64,000 nt of DNA from Gammaproteobacteria bacterium 50_400_T64. GTDB lineage: Bacteria; Pseudomonadota; Gammaproteobacteria; Pseudomonadales; Porticoccaceae. The notes beneath the pieces are model-generated. The model saw only the letters and a program-made list of their open reading frames with translations, searched no databases and was not told where the DNA came from. The stretch is taken from NCBI GenBank assembly GCA_002162755.1, contig MAAS01000026.1, positions 51,669 to 115,668 of the forward strand, written 5' to 3'. A program made the position numbers and the translations under genes. Below are positions 56,796 to 64,000 of this stretch, in pieces; position 1 is the first letter of the stretch, and each line of letters opens with the position of its first letter.

Positions 56796-59423
56796 GTGGG
56801 TATGGTTGAAACAGCCGAACAAGTAGTACCGGTTAATATTGAACATGAACTGAGTAAGTCCTATCTCGATTACGCCATGAGTGTGATTGTTGGACGGGCG
56901 TTACCGGATTTGCGCGATGGTCTCAAGCCTGTGCATCGGCGCGTTCTGTTCGCGATGAGCGAGCTCAATAATGACTGGAATAAACCCTATAAAAAGTCGG
57001 CCCGTGTGGTCGGTGATGTGATTGGTAAATACCATCCTCACGGTGATTCCGCCGTATACGACACCATCGTTCGCATGGCTCAGTCGTTTTCACTGCGCTA
57101 TCCGTTGGTGGATGGTCAGGGCAATTTTGGTTCGGTCGATGGTGACTCCGCTGCGGCAATGCGTTACACCGAAATCCGCATGTCGAAAATCGCCCACTCC
57201 CTGTTGGCGGATCTCGATAAAGAGACCGTCGACTTCGTCCCCAATTACGACGAGTCGGAGTGGATTCCCGACGTGCTGCCGACGCGCGTGCCCAACCTGC
57301 TGGTCAATGGTTCGTCCGGTATTGCTGTGGGCATGGCGACCAATATTCCGCCGCACAATCTGCGTGAAGTTATCTCCGCCTGTCTGGCGTTGATTGAAAA
57401 CAAAGACATTAGTATTGATGAGTTAATGACACTGGTGCCGGGGCCAGACTTTCCCACCGCCGGTATCATTAATGGTCGGGCGGGTATTCTCGAAGCCTAC
57501 CGCACCGGGCGTGGGCGCATTTATATTCGCGCCAGAGCTGAAGTTGAGGTCGACGAAAAAACCCAGCGCGAGACCGTCATTATTAGTGAGATTCCCTATC
57601 AGCTGAACAAAGCCAAGCTGGTTGAGAAGATCGCCGAGCTGGTTAAAGACAAGAAAATTGAAGGCATTTCCGAACTGCGCGATGAGTCTGATAAAGACGG
57701 CTTGCGGGTGGTGATTGAACTGAAGCGTGGCGAGATGGGCGATGTGCTGCTCAACAACCTCTATGCTCAGACCCAGCTTGAAAGTGTGTTCGGCATTAAT
57801 ATCGTCGGCATCGTCGACGGTCAGCCGCAAACGGTTAATCTCAAGCGCTTGCTGGAAATCTTCGTGCGCCACCGCATGGAAGTGGTCACCCGTCGTACCA
57901 CCTTTTTATTACGCAAGGCGCGGGAGCGGGGCCATATTCTTGAAGGCCTGGCCGTGGCTATTGCCAATATCGACCAGGTAATCGCCTTGATTAAAGGTTC
58001 GCCAACGCCTGCCGATGCCCGTCAGGGCTTGCTCGATATGGGCTGGAGCGCGGCGGAAGTACTGCCCTTTTTAGAGCGTGCCGAGGGCGCCTGTCGTCCC
58101 GATGAGTTGAGCGCCCAGTACGGTCTGCGCGACAACAAATACTACCTGTCTGAAGCTCAGGCTCAGGCGATTCTCGAGTTGCGCCTGCACCGTTTAACGG
58201 GCATGGAGCATGAGAAGTTACTGGCGGAGTATCAGGTGAAGCTCGACGAAATCGTTGAGTATCTGGAAATTCTTGGCGATACCGGTCGCTTGATGGCTGT
58301 TATTAAAGAAGAACTTATAGCCATCGACGAAGAGTTCGGCGATGAGCGTAAGACTGAAATTGTTGATTCGCGCCGTGATTTGACCATTGCCGATCTCATT
58401 CCCGAAGAAGATCGCGTGGTAACAATTTCCCACGGCGGTTATGCTAAAACTCAGCCTCTGGCGGACTACCAGGCCCAGCGCCGTGGTGGCACCGGGCGTT
58501 CGGCGACAGCAGTGAAAGACGAAGATTTCGTCGAGCACCTGCTGATTGCCAATACTCACAACACGATTTTGTGTTTCACCAATGCCGGCAAGGTTTATTG
58601 GTTGAAAGTGTTTGAAATCCCCGTCGCTAGCCGCAATGCCCGTGGTCGTCCGATGGTGAATTTACTGCCCCTGGATGAGGGTGAGCGCATTACCTCAATG
58701 CTGCCGGTGGAAGAATACCGTGACGACCAGTATGTGTTTATGGCAACGGCCAATGGCACGGTGAAGAAGACTGAATTGTCTGCTTTTGCCCGTCGCCGTA
58801 GTGTTGGCTTGCGCGCGCTGGCGCTGGAAGAGGGCGATCGTTTGATAGGCACGGCAATTACCGATGGTGATTGCGATGTCATGTTGTTCTGTTCCAGTGG
58901 CAAAGTGACGCGCTTTAACGAGAACGACGTGCGAGCCATGGGTCGCACAGCCAAGGGTGTACGCGGTATGCGTGTGCCGGAAGGTGAAGAGTTGATTTCA
59001 CTGATTATCCCCGCCGAGGACAAAACGATTTTGACCGTTTGCGCCAAGGGCTACGGCAAGCGTACATCGCTGACCGAATTTCCCAATTACAAGCGCGGGG
59101 GCCAGGGCGTGATCGCCATTCAAACCTCCGAGCGCAACGGCCATTTAGTTGGTGCCGTGCAGGTTGATGCCAGTCACGAAATTATGCTGATTTCTGATCA
59201 GGGTACGCTGGTTCGTACTCGTGTCGACGGCATTCCTACTCTGGGTCGTAACACCCAGGGTGTGCGCTTGATTCGTGTGCGTGAGGACGAAACCCTCGTC
59301 GGCGTGGCGGATATTCAGGAAGAAGAAGCTGAAGTCGTTGTAGAAGGTGAGGTTGAAAATGGCGCTGAAGCGGCTTCGCCCGGCTCTGAATCAGATACAG
59401 ATACAGGCAGCAGTGATGACTGA
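56796..59423 (+). CDS. gyrA: DNA gyrase subunit A
   Basis: [46 protein letters not shown]; 875 aa. Confidence 0.97.
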   Translation: MGMVETAEQVVPVNIEHELSKSYLDYAMSVIVGRALPDLRDGLKPVHRRVLFAMSELNNDWNKPYKKSARVVGDVIGKYHPHGDSAVYDTIVRMAQSFSLRYPLVDGQGNFGSVDGDSAAAMRYTEIRMSKIAHSLLADLDKETVDFVPNYDESEWIPDVLPTRVPNLLVNGSSGIAVGMATNIPPHNLREVISACLALIENKDISIDELMTLVPGPDFPTAGIINGRAGILEAYRTGRGRIYIRARAEVEVDEKTQRETVIISEIPYQLNKAKLVEKIAELVKDKKIEGISELRDESDKDGLRVVIELKRGEMGDVLLNNLYAQTQLESVFGINIVGIVDGQPQTVNLKRLLEIFVRHRMEVVTRRTTFLLRKARERGHILEGLAVAIANIDQVIALIKGSPTPADARQGLLDMGWSAAEVLPFLERAEGACRPDELSAQYGLRDNKYYLSEAQAQAILELRLHRLTGMEHEKLLAEYQVKLDEIVEYLEILGDTGRLMAVIKEELIAIDEEFGDERKTEIVDSRRDLTIADLIPEEDRVVTISHGGYAKTQPLADYQAQRRGGTGRSATAVKDEDFVEHLLIANTHNTILCFTNAGKVYWLKVFEIPVASRNARGRPMVNLLPLDEGERITSMLPVEEYRDDQYVFMATANGTVKKTELSAFARRRSVGLRALALEEGDRLIGTAITDGDCDVMLFCSSGKVTRFNENDVRAMGRTAKGVRGMRVPEGEELISLIIPAEDKTILTVCAKGYGKRTSLTEFPNYKRGGQGVIAIQTSERNGHLVGAVQVDASHEIMLISDQGTLVRTRVDGIPTLGRNTQGVRLIRVREDETLVGVADIQEEEAEVVVEGEVENGAEAASPGSESDTDTGSSDD

Positions 59424-60522
59424 TGATAAGAGTGCCGCTGGCACGACTGTCGATCTGCCCGCTTTGCGTGATCAGATTGATAGCATCGACAAGCAATTAC
59501 TGACGCTAATTAGCGAGCGGGCGCGTTGTGCCCAGAGTGTTGCCGAAGTGAAGGTCGCCTGTGGCGATGCCGTTTTTTATCGGCCGGAAAGAGAAGCACA
59601 GGTACTGCGCAAGGTAATGGAGGCTAACGCTGGCCCCCTTGACGATGAAGAAGTCGCCCGCCTGTTCCGTGAAATTATGTCGGCCTGCCTGGCCCTTGAA
59701 CAGCCGGTCACAGTGGCTTTTCTCGGCCCGGAAGGTACCTTTACTCAGGCTGCAGCGTTAAAGCATTTTGGTCATTCAGCCGTGAGCCGGCCAATGACAG
59801 CTATCGATGAGGTGTTTCGTGAAGTCTCGTCGGGGGCAGTGAATTACGGTGTAGTGCCTATTGAGAATTCCACCGAGGGGGTGGTGAATCATACCCTCGA
59901 TAGTTTTGTCGAGTCTTCGCTGAAGATTTGCGGTGAAGTTGAATTGCGTATTCATCATCACTTTATGCTCGGCGACAATACTAAAGCTGAGAATATCACT
60001 CGGGTTTACTCCCACTCCCAATCGTTAGCCCAGTGTCGTAAATGGCTGGATGCGAATTACCCGGGCATTGAGCGCATTCCCGTTAGCAGCAATGCCGAAG
60101 CGGCGCGGCGGGTGCAGGGTGAGTGGAATTCGGCGGCCATAGCCGGTGATATGGCAGTGCAACTTTATTCGCTGGAAAAAATTCACGAAAAAATTGAAGA
60201 CTACCCGGATAATTCGACGCGTTTTCTGGTCATAGGGCGGGATGATATTCCACCCAGTGGCGATGATAAAACCTCGATTATTGTTTCAGTCAACAATGCC
60301 CCGGGTGCTTTGTATTTGTTGCTGGAGCCCTTTCAGACTCACGGTGTCGATTTGACCCGTGTCGAGACTCGGCCAGCGCGCAGCGGCACGTGGAGCTATG
60401 TGTTTTTCATTGATTTTGTCGGTCATCAGGATGATGAGAATGTCATGGCAGCGTTGGCTCAGGTACGGGAAGTAGCGGCAGATTTACGCATTTTAGGCTC
60501 CTACCCCAGCGCGGTACTTTAA
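59416..60522 (+). CDS. pheA: Chorismate mutase / prephenate dehydratase
   Basis: [66 protein letters not shown]; start overlaps gyrA stop. Confidence 0.95.
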   Translation: MTDDKSAAGTTVDLPALRDQIDSIDKQLLTLISERARCAQSVAEVKVACGDAVFYRPEREAQVLRKVMEANAGPLDDEEVARLFREIMSACLALEQPVTVAFLGPEGTFTQAAALKHFGHSAVSRPMTAIDEVFREVSSGAVNYGVVPIENSTEGVVNHTLDSFVESSLKICGEVELRIHHHFMLGDNTKAENITRVYSHSQSLAQCRKWLDANYPGIERIPVSSNAEAARRVQGEWNSAAIAGDMAVQLYSLEKIHEKIEDYPDNSTRFLVIGRDDIPPSGDDKTSIIVSVNNAPGALYLLLEPFQTHGVDLTRVETRPARSGTWSYVFFIDFVGHQDDENVMAALAQVREVAADLRILGSYPSAVL

Positions 60523-60617
60523 GCATTCGTTGTTGACCTTTTTATAAGGGGTAAATCCCCCCCCCCATGTTTTAAACGCTGGTTTTTACGTACTGCAAAT
60601 TTCGCGAATACCTTGTT

Positions 60618-62864
60618 ATGACTGATTTATCGACAGTGAATATGACGGCGCCTATGGGTCGACTCTTGGTGGTTGGCCTTGGCTTGATCGGCGGCAGTTT
60701 GGCGCTGGCAGCACGGCAGCGCCATTTATTTCGTGAGGTGATTGGTGCTTCACGCAGTCCGGCGACTTTGCAGAAAGCCTTAGAGTTGGGCATTGTCGAC
60801 CGGGTGGAAAGTGATTTGCCGACGGCACTGGCGGCAATGGAGGCCGGTGATATCGTGGTTGTTGGCGTGCCGACATTAACGGTGCCCAATATCATTACGC
60901 AATTAAAAGAGCACCTAGCGCCAGAGGTGAGTTTCACCGATGTGGCGAGTGTTAAGGGCAGTATTGTTGCCTCGGTTAAAGATATTTACGGTGCGGTGCC
61001 AGCACAATTTGTACCGGGCCATCCTATTGCAGGCTCGGAAAAAAGCGGCGTTGCGGCCTCTTTGCCAGATCTTTACGACGACCATCGTGTCATTCTTACG
61101 CCGTTGTCTGAAACGGGTGAGGCGCACACGGCTCGTGTTGCGGCTATGTGGCGCGGCGTGGGTGCAACCGTGAGTGAAATGCCGGTGGAAGAACACGATG
61201 AGGTCCTGGCGGCGACCAGTCATTTGCCTCACCTGCTGGCGTATTCACTGGTCGATACTCTGGCAGGGATGGAAGAAAACCGCGAAATATTTCGTTATGC
61301 CGCAGGTGGCTTCAGGGACTTTACACGCATAGCGGCGAGCGATCCCATTATGTGGCACGACATTACGTTGGCCAATAGCGAGGCTATTGTCGAGGTGCTG
61401 GATAGTGTTGCCGACCACCTGCAACGCGTACGCACAGCCATTCTCTCAGGTGATAGCGAACACCTGCTCGGCGTTTTTACCCGAGCAAAGGAAGCGCGTC
61501 ATCATTTCCAAATCATGCTCGACAACAAGGCGTATCTGCAAACTATGGGCTCCACAGAAATTAAATACCGTGTAGAGGCGGGTGGCGTATTGCAGGGCAG
61601 GGCCCGGGTGCCCGGCGACAAATCGATTTCCCACCGCTCCATCATGCTGGGTTCGTTGGCTGAGGGCGTAACCGAAGTGTCGGGTTTTCTCGAGGGTGAA
61701 GACAGTCTCGCTACCCTGCAGGCCTTTCGCGATATGGGCGTGGTGATTGAAGGGCCGGATAATGGCCGGGTTGTCGTGCACGGTGTCGGTCTACAGGGCT
61801 TGAAAGCGCCGGCGGGGCCTCTTTATTTGGGCAACTCCGGCACCTCTATGCGCCTGCTGGTAGGCATATTAGCGGGCCAGACTTTCGATAGCGTGCTGAC
61901 GGGTGACGACTCTCTCTCCACGCGTCCGATGAAGCGGGTCGCCGATCCTCTGGCGCTAATGGGTGCTGATATAGAAACCGGTGAGGGTGGTACGCCACCT
62001 TTGCGCATTAAAGGCAATCGCCCCTTGCAGGGCATTGATTACAAATTGCCGATGGCCAGTGCTCAGGTTAAATCCTGCATTTTGCTGGCAGGCCTGTATG
62101 CCAATGGCGAAACCTGTGTCACTGAGCCTGCACCAACTCGTGATCACACTGAGCGCATGCTGAGAGGCTTTGGCTACGGTGTGAAAACTGACGGCGGAGA
62201 AGTCACTCTGAGTGGCGGTGGTACTTTGCAGGGCGGGCTCATTGATGTGCCCTCCGATATTTCGTCTGCGACTTTTTTCATGGTTGCCGCATCAATAGCC
62301 GAGGGTTCGGATATTACCCTCAGCCACGTCGGTATTAACCCGACGCGCATTGGGGTGATCAATGTTTTGCGTTTGATGGGTGGGGATATTACCCTGTTTA
62401 ATGAACGTCTCGCTGGCGGTGAGCCGGTGGCCGATATTCGTGTGCGCTCTGCTGTTTTAAAAGGCATTGCGATTCCTGAGGATCAGGTGCCATTGGCCAT
62501 TGATGAATTCCCTGCCATCTTTGTTGCCGCGGCCTGTGCTGAGGGCACGACGGTGCTAACCGGTGCCGAAGAGCTGCGCGTTAAAGAGAGCGACCGCATT
62601 CAGGCGATGGCCGATGGCCTAAAAATACTCGGCATATCCGCTGAGCCAACCGCCGATGGCATTGTTATTGAAGGTGGCCAGCTACAATCTGGTGAAGTCA
62701 ACAGTCTCGGCGATCACCGTATTGCCATGTCTTTTGCTATCGCTGGCTTAAGAGCTAGCGGATCAATTTCAATTCGCAATTGTAATAACGTGGCGACATC
62801 ATTCCCGGGCTTTGTCGAGTTGGCAAACACGCTGGGCCTGAAGGTGAGTGAGGAAAATCAATGA
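60618..62864 (+). CDS. tyrA-aroA: Bifunctional prephenate dehydrogenase / EPSP synthase
   Basis: [18 protein letters not shown] (TyrA) fused to [37 protein letters not shown] (AroA). Confidence 0.96.
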   Translation: MTDLSTVNMTAPMGRLLVVGLGLIGGSLALAARQRHLFREVIGASRSPATLQKALELGIVDRVESDLPTALAAMEAGDIVVVGVPTLTVPNIITQLKEHLAPEVSFTDVASVKGSIVASVKDIYGAVPAQFVPGHPIAGSEKSGVAASLPDLYDDHRVILTPLSETGEAHTARVAAMWRGVGATVSEMPVEEHDEVLAATSHLPHLLAYSLVDTLAGMEENREIFRYAAGGFRDFTRIAASDPIMWHDITLANSEAIVEVLDSVADHLQRVRTAILSGDSEHLLGVFTRAKEARHHFQIMLDNKAYLQTMGSTEIKYRVEAGGVLQGRARVPGDKSISHRSIMLGSLAEGVTEVSGFLEGEDSLATLQAFRDMGVVIEGPDNGRVVVHGVGLQGLKAPAGPLYLGNSGTSMRLLVGILAGQTFDSVLTGDDSLSTRPMKRVADPLALMGADIETGEGGTPPLRIKGNRPLQGIDYKLPMASAQVKSCILLAGLYANGETCVTEPAPTRDHTERMLRGFGYGVKTDGGEVTLSGGGTLQGGLIDVPSDISSATFFMVAASIAEGSDITLSHVGINPTRIGVINVLRLMGGDITLFNERLAGGEPVADIRVRSAVLKGIAIPEDQVPLAIDEFPAIFVAAACAEGTTVLTGAEELRVKESDRIQAMADGLKILGISAEPTADGIVIEGGQLQSGEVNSLGDHRIAMSFAIAGLRASGSISIRNCNNVATSFPGFVELANTLGLKVSEENQ

Positions 62865-63568
62865 ATAGTATTAAGGCCCCGATCATTACCATCGACGGGC
62901 CAAGTGGCTCTGGTAAGGGCACGATTAGTCAGTTGCTGGCGAGTAAGCTGGGTTTCCACTATCTGGATAGTGGCGCGCTCTATCGGCTCGTCGCCATGGC
63001 AGCAAAGCGCCACGGTGTTGCGCTGGATAATGTTGAGGCCTTGGCCGTATTGGCGGCACATATGGACGTTGTCTTTGAAATGGATGAAGAAGGTGGTTCG
63101 CCCAAAGTGGTACTGGAAACGGAAGATGTTTCCGACTTGATTCGTGGCGAAGAGGTCGGTGCGCAGGCCTCGAGGGTTGCCGCATTTCCCGAGGTACGCA
63201 GTGCTTTATTACAGCGTCAAAAGGCTTTTGCTCGAGAGCCAGGCTTGGTCGCTGATGGCCGCGATATGGGTACGGTAATTTTTCCGGATGCAGAGGTTAA
63301 AGTTTTCCTCACCGCGAGTGCTGAAGCACGGGCTGAAAGGCGACATAAGCAGTTGATTGATAAGGGGGAAAGTGGTAGTCTCCGCGACCTCGTTGAGAAG
63401 GTGGAAAGCCGTGATGAGCGCGACAGAACCCGCGCGGTGGCGCCTCTACTGCCCGCGCAAGATGCAGTCACTGTTGATAGCACGGCGCTGAGTATCACTG
63501 AGGTTCTTGATGCGGTGTTAAATGTCGTTGCTCAGCGACTAAAAATCCAGGTGCTAACTAGGCACTAA
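62861..63568 (+). CDS. cmk: Cytidylate kinase
   Basis: [41 protein letters not shown] overlap with aroA stop. Confidence 0.96.
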   Translation: MNSIKAPIITIDGPSGSGKGTISQLLASKLGFHYLDSGALYRLVAMAAKRHGVALDNVEALAVLAAHMDVVFEMDEEGGSPKVVLETEDVSDLIRGEEVGAQASRVAAFPEVRSALLQRQKAFAREPGLVADGRDMGTVIFPDAEVKVFLTASAEARAERRHKQLIDKGESGSLRDLVEKVESRDERDRTRAVAPLLPAQDAVTVDSTALSITEVLDAVLNVVAQRLKIQVLTRH

Positions 63569-63741
63569 GTTGAACAAAGAAATTTGAGCGAAAATTTAAC
63601 TGAAGTCGCTGGCGTTCACGCCAGTATTGCACCAGTGGCTTCTTAATGTGAATGACCCGAGAGTCTGGCAACTCGGCTGCGGGCACTGGTTACGCGCATT
63701 AGCGGCGAGCCAACTAGCCCTTTAAATGAGGTATTACCCGG

Positions 63742-64000
63742 ATGAGCGAAAGCTTTGCTGAACTTTTTGAAGAGAGTTTATTAACGGTTGAAATGGCACC
63801 TGGTTCAATAGTAACCGGTGTTGTTATCGATATAGACAAGGACTGGGTAACAGTCCACGCCGGATTGAAATCGGAAGGCGTTATTGCCGTAGAAGAATTT
63901 TTCGATGACAACGGCGAATTGGCTGTAGCGATTGGCGACGAAGTGCAGGTATCGCTGGAGACAGTAGAAGATGGCTTTGGTGCCACTAAATTGTCTCGCG
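63742..64000 (+). CDS. rpsA: 30S ribosomal protein S1, 5' portion (runs off window)
   Basis: [53 protein letters not shown]. Confidence 0.96.
   Translation, partial: MSESFAELFEESLLTVEMAPGSIVTGVVIDIDKDWVTVHAGLKSEGVIAVEEFFDDNGELAVAIGDEVQVSLETVEDGFGATKLSR

Noticed and set aside
1-64000. CRISPR arrays, prophage, IS elements, rRNA operons
   Set aside because: No regularly spaced direct repeats, transposase/phage structural ORFs or rRNA sequence noticed; the integrase-like signal at 45.0-45.6 kb is a domain of a membrane protein, not a mobile-element integrase.

Overview
64 kb of a gammaproteobacterial-type chromosome, judged from gene content and order (gyrA-pheA-tyrA/aroA-cmk-rpsA; yciK-gph-ubiG-mtaD). 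Most of it is housekeeping and catabolic: a c-di-GMP block (YajQ, GGDEF, two tandem HD-GYP), greB, S9 peptidase, Sui1/YciH, Fic, ppc, a K+ channel, prpE-like synthetase, a three-gene 2-oxoacid:acceptor oxidoreductase operon followed by fused 5-oxoprolinase, a DUF1302/DUF1329/YCF48/RND envelope cluster, tRNA-Arg(TCG), a lipid/CoA cluster, GAD, cardiolipin synthase and the aromatic amino-acid operon. Two loci stand out. (1) 44975-47086 (-) appears to encode a Wzz/GumC-type polysaccharide co-polymerase whose cytoplasmic tail is a degenerate tyrosine-recombinase-like domain: box I Arg and C-terminal Tyr are kept, the HxxR box is lost. (2) 13705-16446 (-) is a decaying CCWGG-type restriction-modification/Vsr islet. 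The MvaI/BcnI-like REase looks intact, the Dcm-like methyltransferase lacks its N-terminal SAM-binding half and is frameshifted, and Vsr has a premature stop with readable homologous sequence beyond it. All calls come from reading the sequence and motif recognition; no database search was run.
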